Assembly (NCBI GenBank): GCA_951213105.1
Contig: OX578146.1
Span: 55,037,569 to 55,101,568, forward strand
Length of the DNA stretch: 64,000 nucleotides
DNA from: Amaurobius ferox
Lineage: Eukaryota; Arthropoda; Arachnida; Araneae; Amaurobiidae
Reading direction: 5' to 3'
The notes under the pieces are model-generated. The model searched no databases, was not told the DNA's origin, and saw only the letters and a list, made by a program, of their open reading frames with translations. The stretch's first letter is position 1, and every line of letters starts with the position of its first letter. This document shows positions 22,145 to 33,560 of the stretch, piece by piece. A program made the position numbers and the translations under genes.

Positions 22145-22944
22145 TTCTAATTCGCATGATTAAAATTCAAATTATATGAAGACTATTCACTAGAATATGA
22201 ACAATGAAATATTAATAAACTGAATGAATAGTTTTAAAATTAAGTATTTCTCCATAATGTATTAAAATCATACATATCATACAAACCAGACAAATTGATA
22301 TGGTGCATCGATTTGACTGATATATTTCCAAATTAAAATAATGTTTTTACATATTGAATAACGTAAACAAAGACATGTAAAAAACAGCATGCATCTTCCT
22401 GATATTAATTGAGTTAAAAATGAACGTACAAAATGAAAGATGCAGGTCTCATTTTATTTATTCATTTTAAATTGCGTAAAAGCACATCAAATATTTTAAT
22501 AACTTCATATTGCCATTTTAAATTAAAAATAATCTACAATTTAATGAAAAAAGAAAAATATTTTATTTTATTAAAAATTATTTGAATTTCTTTTGATAAT
22601 AATTTTTACACAAATAAATTGAATTTTGAATTGATTATCGATTTTAAATAAAACTGTTTTCACTAACATAATGTATTCCTACGTAACTAAAAACATTTGC
22701 AAATATAAAAACTATTTTTAATAAATAAGCTTTCGAAGTATGCATTTTGCATTTATATAAAATGAAAAAAATTATGTATTCTAGACGGCTTTGTTGACAA
22801 AAGGTTTTGATTAAAATTACTTTTGTTACAATCAAACAATATGCAAATCACATTCTTTGGAGTTCGAAATTGTGAGGCTATTAATGTAGGGAATTTGAAG
22901 CCACAACGAGTTGCCTCACGAGTCAAACTTGAAATCAACTCCAC
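22145..22944. other. Unassigned AT-rich spacer, about 0.8 kb
   Basis: Very AT-rich; nothing recognised on either strand. Confidence 0.5.
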
Positions 22945-23262
22945 TTAGAGAAAGGCCCCCGTGCATGAGTGGTATGATCGTAGCCGTCCTTGTGCTGTTT
23001 GATTGGGGCAGGCAGTAGGGGAGAATAGACGGCTCTGCCCAGACTCCGCAGCGGCCATCTTCGTGCTCTTTGGCATGTGTTGGGTTCTAAGGTTAATTCC
23101 CTTTGCCCGAAATGCAATTTGGTTCAGGCCTCTCCTGACCATGTCTTGACATGTATTGCATGCCAGAGGAGTCAGCTGTACTCCAGTCCTGGAGCAGATC
23201 TTCATCTTTTGAAGACTCACGGGTTTATGGACTTGATCTGATATTGCTGTCGGTCAAGTGGG
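22945..23262 (+). pseudogene. Non-LTR retrotransposon C-terminal (post-RNase H) remnant
   Basis: A broken reading frame matching the end of the RNase H-bearing ORF2 seen in arthropod non-LTR retrotransposons. Visible pieces are PVHEWYDRSRPCA (frame 1), then after a frame change TALPRLRSGHLRALW, and the cysteine motif LCPKCNLVQASPDHVLTC, ending GFMDLI and a stop. It has at least one frameshift and one in-frame TAG (about 23026). Immediately downstream is an A/C-rich tail GATAAGAAACAACAACAAG. The family call is from memory of the motif; the cysteine/histidine pattern is what supports it. Confidence 0.7.
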
Positions 23263-23280
23263 ATAAGAAACAACAACAAG

Positions 23281-23667
23281 CCACAGCTAATCGTATAGTA
23301 AAGATCACGCCTCCATTACACATATCAGCATCCGTGGACAAATTCTACCCTATTTCATCAACTAATTAATTCCTTAATTCTTTTAAATACTTTTAACATT
23401 GAAATACGTGAATCCGTTTAAATCCAGATTTTTTAAATGTGGTTCATCAAATACCTGATAGATGGCAGTCCGCAATAATATCGCTTTACTTAATTTGAAC
23501 AAATGAAAATCGAAATGTTAAATAATGATATAGAATATTCAATTAGAAAACAGAAAACATTGCATTTTATTCGTTAAAATTTAATAGAAACAGCAAGAGT
23601 CAATATGGGTTTTAAAATGTTGGGCCGGATTATGAATTTCAACAAACTATTATAGATGCCAGTAGAA
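23281..23667. other. Unassigned AT-rich spacer
   Basis: Nothing recognised. Confidence 0.45.
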
Positions 23668-23815
23668 CCATCAGAACCATCCCAGTAGCCATAAGAACCA
23701 TCCCAGTAGCTCAATTGGAAGAGTATTTGCTGTCCAGTATGGATATCTGCGGATTTAGTCTCACAAAGGGCAGCAAGGTTCTGTACATTGGTTACCGAAC
23801 AAATTTACCGTGCAG
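23668..23815 (+). mobile_element. Degenerate tRNA-derived SINE
   Basis: CAGTAGCTCAATTGGAAGAG (about 23704) reads as a tRNA/pol III A box, and GCGGATTTAGTCTC about 40 nt later as a worn B box, giving tRNA-head spacing. Just upstream, AGAACCATCCCAGTAGC is tandemly duplicated. The body after the B box is short and not matched to another element in the window. Confidence 0.5.
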
Positions 23816-24665
23816 GTTAGTGAAATGATGATAATTGGCTAAAAGTTACCCTAGTACGATTAGTACGAAATCTCTGAAAATTAAGTGCTGCACAACTCTT
23901 AAATGTGAGATTGACTACCTGGATTTTATTTCCATTTCTAGAGATTATAATCTTGCTATTATTGGCAAGATAATGCATAAACTCAACACGTCGAATTAAT
24001 TTTCTAGCCATCAACGTCAAGAGGTTTATTCACTCAATTCTACCGTTTTATAAATTTATTCAACTGTTATCAATAATGGCGCCAATATTCTTTCACATTA
24101 AAATTTTAGATGTGTATTTAAACATCTTAGCTAAAATATGTCCCTTGTCTTAAAGACCATATTCCTGTGTTGAATAGTTTGGGTTGTTTATTTCCTTCCA
24201 TACGAATGGTTATGTGGATAAATATATACCTCCTTAATTCCATATTCAGTAGCGCTTGTGCAATGTTTGGAAAAATAAATGTTTTAAGTCTGCAATTGTT
24301 GAACATTCTTAGGATTCTAATCATGTTTTAAAATTTCTGATATCTAAGAACATTTTAACTCCGAAATATAATTTTAAATTCGATTCGACTTTCTTGAGTT
24401 TTGGACTGTCCTGAATGTTTCTCAATCAAACTTCTTTATTAATGATAACTGCCATTTCTTCCCTTTTGCTTGGAAATCTCTGATTTAATTTTTCGAATTT
24501 GTTTGAGCCCATTCTCTTATTTTGTAATTTCCATCCTCCACCTGAATTTTTTTTTCGCATTATTTGTTGAGTCCGTATTCTGTATCAAATTGAAAAACTG
24601 CACACTGATCAACGGGTGAATAACGTGTGTAAAGTTAAAATTAGCAACACTGTGACATATATTAA
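23816..24665. other. Unassigned AT-rich spacer, about 0.85 kb
   Basis: No recognisable gene, RNA or repeat. Confidence 0.5.
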
Positions 24666-25963
24666 AACAAGAGAGATCAATCATGCTTAAAGCATTGATT
24701 ATAAAACATTTTCCAAATTCAATGCAATTTTATTTAAACATGTCTAAAATGCAATGCATTCCTCTGTAATATTTCAAAACTTATCACAATACTACATTAA
24801 TTTATTATATTTGAAAACTTAAACCTTCATCGAAAAAAATGAACTTCATTCAAATGACGGCATTGAAATATAAATTGCCTGGTTTAAACATCTCTAAAAT
24901 GTGATACATTCCTCGGTAATAATTTTAGAATTATCATAATACTACGATAATTTATTATACTTGAAAACTTCATCGAAAACACCTGAAATTCATCCAAATG
25001 ACATCATAGAAAAAATAACACGCCTGGCTCTCTCTTTAAAAGCAGCATTTCATTCATAAATAATTTCGCATTCATGTCATTCATCACAATATTATAATAA
25101 TTTATTTTATTTAAAAATTAAGACCAAGGAGCTACAAGTAATTAAACTCTATGCGTAAAACTTCATCGAAAAAATCGTCCTTCTCTTTGTAAAATCAATG
25201 AATATTTCATTCACATCAGCTATGCAGACTCCATGAACTAAATGAGTTTGTGTTAAAGAAATACAGCAATTCTAATACAACTCATTCTACATATTTTGCT
25301 GTTTACATTTTACATAGGTGAAAAATAGGCTTCGTTGTAGAAATAATCAAATTTGGAAGAGCATTTAAACTCAAATATATTGTATTTGCGTTGTTTCAAT
25401 ATGTAGATGCACAGAATTTAAGCAAAAATAAAGTGGTTTTAGGACGGATACAACACTCAATATAAATTAAAAAGAACTTTAAAAATCACGATTTTGACAC
25501 AAGATGGATGCCATATATCATTTTGAAGTGGGTCATGTGATATTTTCATATCATGGTCACATGATCGCTTCATATAAGAGGTGTAATTAATATTTTAATT
25601 TTTATTTAAAAAACTACTGAATATATTTCGCAGAATTTTTTTTTATATATTTTATGGAACAATTTGAATTTTATCTAAAATTTTCGAAACAATTTGTGAA
25701 TTTTAAATCCGCTTAAAAAATGTTTGAAAAATTAGGTCCCATAGGGCTCAATGTATATCATTTTTTCAACCAGGGTTCAATCCAAAACTAATTGGGTGAT
25801 ATTATTCATTTATATTCCCATAGGTCCTACCGACCGTCTGAACAACATACTGAAATTTCATTTTGATTAAATCATTTTTACAGCAGTTCTCGTGCTAACG
25901 GACAGACAGACAGACAGAATGAACAAAAATCATAAACATTTTTCAACTTTGTTGTAAAGTGTT
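24666..25963 (-). mobile_element. Family C element, full length
   Basis: Minus-strand copy. The left end is the reversed 3' terminus AACAAGAGAGATCAATCATGC and hairpin partner AAAGCATTGATT. The right end is ACTTTGTTGTAAAGTGTT preceded by the GACAGACAGACAG tract (about 25901-25917). It is close in sequence to the copy at 2386-3703. Confidence 0.85.
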
Positions 25964-26089
25964 AAAAACGAGCTCGGGCGGAATTTGCGTTATTGTTGTT
26001 ATGTTTCAAAAGTGGAAAATATCCTCGAAATATTTATATGTCGCACATAATTGTTTGATTCAGTTAGAAATTTACATAGGTGATGACCA

Positions 26090-26625
26090 GTCAGCATTCT
26101 AAATAAGGAATTAGTAGATATTTTTTTAGATCACAACTAATTGGGAGAACCAAATTACAACTACATAAAATACTCTTAAGACCTACCATAATCTATGTTT
26201 TAAGAACCTTGGACTCTCACAAGGCATGTTGTAAAAGTTCTTTGCACATTTGGGAGAAAATACGCAGTATTTATAGTGGAATTCAGTAAAATAATATTTG
26301 GAGAAGAAAATACAATTTTGAACTACACAGATTATATAAAGATTCTGATTTAATTACATTAAAATTAACAGAATATAATGAAAATAACGTTTGCTAACAG
26401 TGGATAACAATAGCACCATAAAGAAAATATTTATATCCACAGCAATCCGGAAAATACTTAGAGGAAAACCAAAGTTGAGATGGATCCATTGTGTGGATAA
26501 TTACTCTGAGGCTTTAAGTTTAAAATATAGAAAACATTGTTCCAAAGAGGACAGTTTGGAAAGAATTTCTGAGAAAGGTTAGGGTTCGCAGCGGACTATC
26601 AAACCACTGATGATTACGATGACTC
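26090..26625 (+). pseudogene. Non-LTR endonuclease/reverse transcriptase, C-terminal remnant
   Basis: Decayed plus-strand frames resemble the C-terminal part of endonuclease/reverse-transcriptase ORFs common in arthropods. LLRPTIIYVLRTLDSH is the usual 'IRP..TYG.E.W' segment, WRRKYNFELHRLYKDSD follows, then VDNNSTIKKIF and GKPKLRWIHCVDN (the 'GRP+LRWIDCV' motif). Another frame gives SGLSNH and two TGA stops before a TGATTACGATGAC tail. Several frameshifts and stops are present, so it is not functional. The reverse transcriptase catalytic domain itself is not present. Confidence 0.7.
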
Positions 26626-27365
26626 CAAGTCATTGTCTTACTATGTAGAACAATCGATAAAATCTTAGCTTATTAAAAGCAGATTCTGCGTTTTAAAAGG
26701 CTTGCCAACTGCTGAGGTAACATGACTCATTATTGAGGCTAAGCGTTTGACTTTGAAAAATGGATACTTTCAGATTATGTATTTTGTTTTTGTTTTGCAT
26801 AATAATATGTCTTTTCTGATATGGACCAATATATTAAAAATTTGTCTTTGAGTCCATATTGTTAATTTTTGTTCATTACTGCTCAGTTTTTGGAGCTTGT
26901 TCATTATCCGTAACATGTTTGTTAGGATAAAACAATCACTCAAATTGAGTTTTTACGATCTCAGAAGTAGTTGAAGTACTTTAGAGAGTAAAATTTTAAT
27001 TAGGCAGAAATTCTAGAAGGTGCTGTAGGTTTGACAATAAAAAGGCTCGTTGTATTTTACCATTTAAGGACTTCACCTATAATTCGCAATTTCCATGGTT
27101 TTAAAAAATCCTGTCTCAGATTTAAAATGTTTAAGTAGGGTAATTATTTCAACGTTGGTAAAAGGAAGCAAATTTCGGGGTAACATATTTGCATTGGCCA
27201 ATTTTGTAAAATACAACTAGATTTATTTTTCATTAATAATGGGCACCAGAGAGAATTACCAACTATAAATTTCAAGAAAATTCTTGGCCAAGTCTTGAGT
27301 GATAGAAGACATATACGGCCATTACATTTTAATTGCATAAATAGACATGCCACACACGCATATAT
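26626..27365. other. Unassigned sequence, about 0.7 kb
   Basis: No gene recognised. An 82-codon minus-strand frame at 27144-27392 has no family features and runs into a family C copy, so it is treated as chance. Confidence 0.45.
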
Positions 27366-27759
27366 AACAAGAAAGACATCAATCATGCACAAAGCATTGA
27401 TTATGAAACACTTTCCAACTGCAATGCAATTTTATTTAAACATCTCTAGAATGCGATGCATTCAGAGGTAATATTTTTAAAATTTTCACAATGCTACAAT
27501 AATTTATTATATTTGAAAACCTAAAACTTCATCGAAATGAATAAACTTTATTCAAATGACGTCATTGAAATATAAATCGACTAGCTGGCTCTCTAAGAAT
27601 TTATTCTCTAATAATCTCCACAATAATTTATTTTGCTTAAAATCTCAAAATCATGGAGGTATCGTACGGCAGGTACGGAGGTATCGTGCGAACGGACAGA
27701 CAGACAGACCGACAGAATGACCAAAGCCATAAACATTTTCAACTATGTTAGAAACTGTT
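27366..27759 (-). mobile_element. Family C element, internally deleted
   Basis: Both ends are present (AACAAGAAAGACATCAATCATGC at left, GACAGACAGACAG and TTTTCAACTATG at right), but about 900 bp of the interior is missing. The deletion joint near 27655-27690 shows a short duplicated phrase (GGTATCGT...CGGAGGTATCGTGCG). Confidence 0.75.
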
Positions 27760-27919
27760 AAAAACAGTATGTAGGCGACTTTCTTCTCTGAAGTTGTCAA
27801 ATGATGAAATGCATAGCTGTGGTTATCAACTTCATTCCATTTGTCCGCAACCAGCACAGTTTTTCAATTGGAAAGAAACGACAAGTTTCCACTTTCCAGG
27901 TTACACAAAATAGTTACAC

Positions 27920-28710
27920 AAAATAAACTTCATTCAAATAATGTCCACGAAACATATATCGTCTGCTTCTCTATGTAAATTAAATGCATATTTCATTCAC
28001 ATCACTTTTATTCCAGACTCCAGCGCTAAATAATTTTGAGTGAAATAAATTCAACAATTCTTATACAACTCATCTTACAATCACTTGTTCACATTCTGCA
28101 TCCATTAAAATTAGGCTTCGTTGTAGAAATAATCAAAGTTTGATGATTATTTAAACTAAAACAATATTGTAATACCGTTGGCACAGAAAATACGCAAAAA
28201 TAAAGCGGTTTTAGGACGGATGCAACACTAAATATAAATTTTAAAGAACTTTAAGAATCACGATTTTTACACGGGGAAAAAAAAGATGGATGCCATAATT
28301 TATTTTGAAGTGGGTCATGTGATCTCTATTATTATTTAAATTTTTAAATAAAAAACTGCCAAAGATATTTTGCTCAATTTTTTTTATATATTTTATGGGA
28401 TAATTTGAATATTTCAGAAAATTTTCTAAACATTTTGGAAATTGTAACTTTGCTTAAAACATGTTCAAAATAATTGGTCCCATAGGGTTCAATGCATTTC
28501 ACTTTTTCAAACCGAGTTCAATTCGAAAATAATTGTTTAATACTATTTATTTCTATTCTCACATGTCCCACAGACAGTCTCAACAACGTAGTAAAATTTT
28601 ATTTTGATAAAATCATTTTTACGGCAGTTATCGTGAGAACGGACAGACAGACAGACAGACAGACAGAATGAACAAAGTCATAAAACTTTTCAAATATGTT
28701 GGAAAGCGTT
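27920..28710 (-). mobile_element. Family C element, 3' truncated
   Basis: Minus-strand copy lacking the 3' hairpin side. The body (AAACTTCATTCAAATAATG) and the 5' end (GACAGACAGACAGACAGACAG, then TTTTCAAATATGTTGGAAAG) are clear. The CTGT tract is longer than in sibling copies. Confidence 0.7.
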
Positions 28711-28904
28711 AATAAAAATAATCATTCTTATGGAAAGTTACCCTTGCTCATATGTTCAAATTTTTTAGTTTAATATTTAAACCATTTTCGTGAAATGCTA
28801 TCAAATGTCCAAATAAATATATATTTAATTAGTAGAATTATATCGCTTATTATTACAAACACTGCAGTCTATTCTTCACATTATCTTTATATAATTAATT
28901 TTTC

Positions 28905-29694
28905 ACTTTCCCTGCAATACATCGTAATGAATAGGAAGAGTATTGGAATCATGTCGAGTTTTCGTCGAGTTCTCCGCGTGTTTCGACTTCTACAACACGA
29001 AAAAACTATTTTTAAGGTGACGTCTGTGTGTCTATATGTGCCGTGTGTGTATCTACTCTAACTTAAAAACTAATTCACCGAATTTTATAAAATTCTATAG
29101 GTAAGTGGCTTGTGTGTGAACCTGGTGCTGATTAGATTTTGGTACGATACGGGATAAAAGAACCCGCCATTGTTTGCTAAATGGCCTGCAAAAGTATCAT
29201 GTGTCCACTCTAGATGAAAAACTAATTGAACAAATTTCACAAAATTTGGTAGATAAATCACATGCAGGACACTCTGGTGCTGATTAGATTTTAGTAAGAT
29301 TCGAAAAGAAAAACCTGCCTTGTTTTACGAAATGGCCTGCAAAAATTTTCAAAATTTAAAATAAAATACTACTTATTCTGAAATAGAACAATTAAATACT
29401 TGTTTTACACGTAAGTTTTGACGAGAAAAATAATAAGATCAACCGTATTGCTCTAAGACTCACCATTCTGGATATATTTTATTTTTTCGCAATTTTGATT
29501 CGCCGCCTTTGAATATATGTCCAGTTACCAAATGAAAACGAAAATTGAATTAAAAGTGAAAATCCAGTGCAATTTAAAATAATTATGGGCGTTATTTCGT
29601 GCAATTAAACTCAATTTAATAAATTGTTACAGAAATAAAGAGAAAATTAATTTGAGTCTGTAGTGAAAGTCATGTGCTGCCCACATCACGTTTT
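28905..29694 (+). mobile_element. Family B element, full length, diverged
   Basis: ACTTTCCCTGCAATACATCG...AATAGGAAGAG hairpin (arm partly decayed), TTTTCGTCGAG, short GT tract, two internal repeats, then GTAGTGAAAGT, hairpin ATGTG-CTGCC-CACAT and CACGTTTTTT. Older-looking than the 14-16 kb copies. Confidence 0.8.
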
Positions 29695-30165
29695 TTATTT
29701 TCATTTTTTATTTATCACTCTTTGCTAGAAATGTGTGATAACTAATTTATCCTCTATCCCTAAATTTCTTATAACTGTGGAAATAATTGATTTTGCTTCC
29801 TTTCAGCAGACGATACGCTTGTTATCACGCCCACTTCATTCCTCACAGCTGCCTTCTGATAGTTTCAGAGTGTATTAACGAGATCTTTTCTGGTTCTGAC
29901 AAATTTATAGCTCTGGGGCGGGGTTTAGAATTTTGAATGTTCAAGAAAGCTCAAAAAGAGTTTCACTGCTGTTGAAAACATGTTTTTACTACACATTAGA
30001 TAAATAGCAAAGAGTTAAAAGTATTTAATTATAAGAAATAAACATTGATATAAATTTACTAAACCAGTTTTTGAGTGCCAAATATTGCGGAAATACACAC
30101 ATAATGCTCCATATGTTAGTAATCTTCCAGATAGGATTGATCTTCCAGTGAAGATAATAGTAGAC
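29695..30165. other. Unassigned AT-rich spacer
   Basis: A polypyrimidine tract with CAG (GCTTCCTTTCAG near 29796) looks like a splice acceptor, but no exon could be recognised after it. Confidence 0.4.
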
Positions 30166-30405
30166 ATGGATCGGCGCGAGAGGGACCAGTGGTTAAGGTT
30201 CAGGGATCTCACTCGGATGACCCGGGTTTGATTCTAGGATATGCTCAAATTGTCCCCATGTTCACGCAGAACACGAGTACGTTAAATTCGCAGGTTTGAA
30301 ATTCCTTCCACGAGGTTGGTGGCAGAGGAAGGAGGGTATGGTCTCTGTGGTTGCATTCTCGCTGTGTTTCGGTCTAAATTGATGTCTATACCAGCCATCC
30401 AAACA
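30166..30405 (+). mobile_element. tRNA-derived SINE sharing the 5S-SINE body
   Basis: Head with A-box-like GACCAGTGGTTAAGG (about 30183) and B-box-like GGGTTTGATTC (about 30223). The body then follows (ATGTTCACGCAGAACACGAG, CACGAGGTTGGTGGCAG, GGAAGGAGGG, ATCCAAACAGTCATCTTAC). These blocks occur in the same order in the 5S-headed SINE at 19.6 kb. The 3' end passes into an 18-bp repeat. Confidence 0.75.
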
Positions 30406-30815
30406 GTCATCTTACATTTATTACCCATCTTACATTTATTAGCCATCTTATAGTTATCAGTCATGTTACACTTATCAGGCCGCCCAGGCGATGAAGTGGA
30501 TAGCGTCTTCGGCTGCTGCCTGGTGGGCTCGGATTCGAATCCTGAGTAAGGCATGGATGTTTATCGAGGATAAAGTCAGTCTTCCGCCTTCTGGGTCCTT
30601 GGCTAAATGTGAAGCTGCATCCTTTCCGAACTTCGTCAGTGATGCTTGGCTGTAAATAAACTTTGTTCTCTTGTCTTGTGTCTTTCTTCGTTCTGTCCTG
30701 CTTCCTGGGTCACTGGTCCTGTATCGACTCCGTCGCAAACAGGAGGTCATAAGAAACAACAACACACTTATCAGCCATCTTACACTTATTAACCATCTTA
30801 CTTGATCTATCAGTA
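30406..30815. repeat. 18-bp minisatellite (SINE tail) split by a SINE
   Basis: About six units of ATCTTACATTTATTAGCC type, 18 bp apart. Four lie before position 30478 and about two after 30764. It looks like the 3' tail of the preceding SINE. A second SINE inserted inside it and duplicated ACACTTATCAG. Confidence 0.85.
30479..30763 (+). mobile_element. tRNA-derived SINE with 11-bp target duplication
   Basis: 285-bp insertion flanked by perfect ACACTTATCAG (30468-30478 and 30764-30774). The pol III head has GATAGCGTCTTCGG and B box GGATTCGAATCC (about 30530). The body (CATGGATG, ATAAAGTCAGTCTTCCG, GTGAAGCTGC) matches the SINE at 56.1 kb. The 3' end is A/C-rich: ATAAGAAACAACAAC. Sequence 30816-31275 after it holds nothing recognised. 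Confidence 0.9.
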
Positions 30816-31284
30816 ATGGATGTAAACTGTTAGGTTCTGGTGGCACGTCCAAACAGATACCTTACACATTAGTAGGTTGGACGACCTGGATCGAGAAAAA
30901 CAACACATGGACAGTTTACTCGCTTGTAATGCACTCGTGAGCATAATATAATTATGGAATAAGATTATGAACATGGCCATTAGAGCCTCGTTTTCCCCTG
31001 AGTTCAGTATTTGAAAAATTTGAAGCCATCCGCATGGTAGGATTGAATTTATCGATTTTCATGAAGGTTCGTAAAATTGTAGAATATAGTAAGTTATCTT
31101 GTAACCATTGCAGATTCGGAAAAATAGGTTATTTAATAAATCGCCCTGTGAAAATTGGAAGATTTTGGATCGGGCGGCTAATTTGTTCAGTTGTTCTGCA
31201 AAGGATAACTTCTAACCTGTTGCAGAATGAACATGTTCCTTCAATATAGAAACCTTTATCTCATCTTAATTATTTATTCTCATA

Positions 31285-31559
31285 GTGTTGTTGCTTATAA
31301 CCTCCTGTTTCGGTGGAACCAGAAACAGGACCAGTGATGCCAGAAGACGGACAAAGAATGACACAAGATCACAAAGTTTATTAACACAAACAACATCACT
31401 GAAGAAGGTCAACGGGGGTGCAGCTTCTCATTTAGCGAGGACTCAGAGGGCGGAAGACTGTCTTCATCCTCAAGAAAACAACCATGCCTTACTCGGGATT
31501 CGAACCCAAGCCCACTAGACAGCAGTCGGAGACGCTATCCACTTCACCGCATGGGCGGC
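31285..31559 (-). mobile_element. tRNA-derived SINE, minus strand, 9-bp target duplication
   Basis: Same family as the SINE at 30479-30763 but inverted, flanked by ATTCTCATA (31276-31284 and 31560-31568). The B box reads GGATTCGAACCC on the plus strand (GGGTTCGAATCC on the coding side, about 31496-31508). The tail is GTTGTTGCTTATAA at the left. With its neighbour it forms an inverted pair about 0.5 kb apart. Confidence 0.9.
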
Positions 31560-31568
31560 ATTCTCATA

Positions 31569-33560
31569 TTAATTAGGAATCGGAAGATTTCTGAAATAGG
31601 AAAAATATATATTTCGGGAGAAGCAGATTTATTCAGTGTAATTTTAATCAATGGTCACCAGATGGGTGCAGCTTTGTACCTTAACTCTACTGAATTAAGT
31701 GTTCGGCTAGATAGTTTCAGAAAATTTATTAATTCGCTTCAATGTACAGATGTGAGTCATCATGCGAATTGTGCGGCTGATTGCGTACTTCAGAATGGAG
31801 AAGAAAGGTTATGTGAAACTCATTACAATGAACCTCATACTCTCACATGTTTTGGTGGATATGTAATTAAATTATTGTTCCAGGAATGTTGATCTGAGTT
31901 GAGTAATTCCAAAGACGTATTTGAAAAGCGTTTCAAGAATATTGTAAGACGAATGAAATCTCTTGTGATATACTGTGAAAGGTATCCAGAATTTCAAAAA
32001 GAATATTCTAAATTGAAATACATGGAAATTCTACTTCCTAATGATTATGTATCTTAATCTTGACTGCTACTACTTGACTGCTACAAATGACTGCTACTAC
32101 TTGACTGCTACAAATGACTGCTACTATCTCCTGTATCACGCAATTATCAAAACCGTCAGTTCGGGTTCTAAGTTTCTTATCGCTATTGATGCTTCTGCTA
32201 GACCATCTGAAATTTTTCTAGATCAAAATATTCCAGTTTGTCCAAATGTACAACATATCATTTCCAGAACTTAATCATTTGCAAATGAACGAGTGAACAT
32301 GAAACGATTCTTGCGTTTAAACTTGCAGAAAATTTTTGACCCCCAAAAATCGTTAGTCTTTCAGGAATGCATGGTTTTTGCAATTCGTCTGACAAAGCGT
32401 CTGCAACTGTATTTTGTCTTCGAATAATTTCACAAAGAGATACAGCCAAGGTCAATGTTCTGGTTGGGAAAACAAGATTAGCGCTAATTAGGGTTCAGTT
32501 ACTTCCTCTTTTGAATTTTTTGGCTAAATTTGTAGATCTTATCAAAACTACTTCAGAGCTAAACATTTCGAAAAATTATTGTTGGACTAATTAATCAATT
32601 GTACTCTCGTGGCTGGAGTCCCATCCTGGCCGATGGAAACCATTCATCGTAGTTCACGTATTACAGTTTCAGAATATACGTCTTGACTAGCATTAGTATT
32701 ATTCGAACACTAAGGATAATCCTGCTTTTGACATATCGCAAATATTTAGTGAAATTGAAGATGCACCCCTGACTAAAGAATGGATACGCATTAATACCAG
32801 CACGTTCATTCAGTACGTTCAAGCAATTGAAATGCTTAACTTATCAGCATCAGTAGTTGTCAATATTGGAAAATCTAATCATCATACGTGAATGTTCATC
32901 AGGGACTAAACTAATTTGCATACTTACTTAGCGCTTGAGATTGAAACACAATAGTTCCTTTCGCATCAGATGGAAAAGAACAAATATTCCCATCTAGAAC
33001 GGGAACTCGATATAACTAAGAAGACGCTCCTTAAAGGTGTTAATACACGGAGCAATTCCTTCCAGCAATTTTTTAGCAACACCATGCAGTTCAATGGGAA
33101 GAAATCTTGCCTCAAATTTTTCGAACTCCAATAAAAATTGCTCATTTTTTGAGCACGAACTCATCGGAAGACGATAAGAAAAGAAGTCACCCCCTGTGAG
33201 ACCAGATATAGATCTCACACCATTTGTTGGTGAAACAATTTTATGTTCAATATTTATGGTTTGTTGCAATAGCAAACAATGCTTCAGACGAAACGGCGCC
33301 AGTTTTTACAACTCTTTGACCCGAGAGGTCAAATTAGTCGCAAGTGTTGTACAGTGTTCCGTAGAGATTCCAAAGAAATGGCTAGATCAATTGCAGTACA
33401 ATTAGCAGTACGAGTTGGAGCCAAACACGTACGGTTACGGCCAATACGATATGCTGATGCAAGAATTGCATCAGCACATTGTACTATGGCCTATCGTACT
33501 CGTAGTATCGGTCTATGGCCAAAGCCGAAAGAGGAGGTATGTGCCCATTAAGAATTGTTG
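31569..33560. other. Unassigned sequence, about 2 kb
   Basis: Several medium open frames occur (for example 31551-31892 plus, 113 codons; 33279-33551 plus, 90 codons; 32994-33275 minus), but none shows a family motif. The first begins inside the SINE next door. GC content is a little higher than in typical spacer, so it may be an old, decayed coding element. A 27-bp repeat is listed separately. Confidence 0.4.
32061..32127. repeat. 27-bp tandem repeat, 2.5 copies
   Basis: TGACTGCTACTACTTGACTG... of 27 bp at 32061 and 32088, with a half copy at 32115. Each unit is itself two related 13-14-bp halves. The copies are identical. Confidence 0.9.

Noticed and set aside
29796..29812. Possible splice acceptor of a host exon
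   Set aside because: A polypyrimidine-CAG string alone is common by chance; no exon-like frame follows.
30475..30852. 125-codon minus-strand frame
   Set aside because: It is the reverse strand of a tRNA-derived SINE and its flanks; no protein family features.
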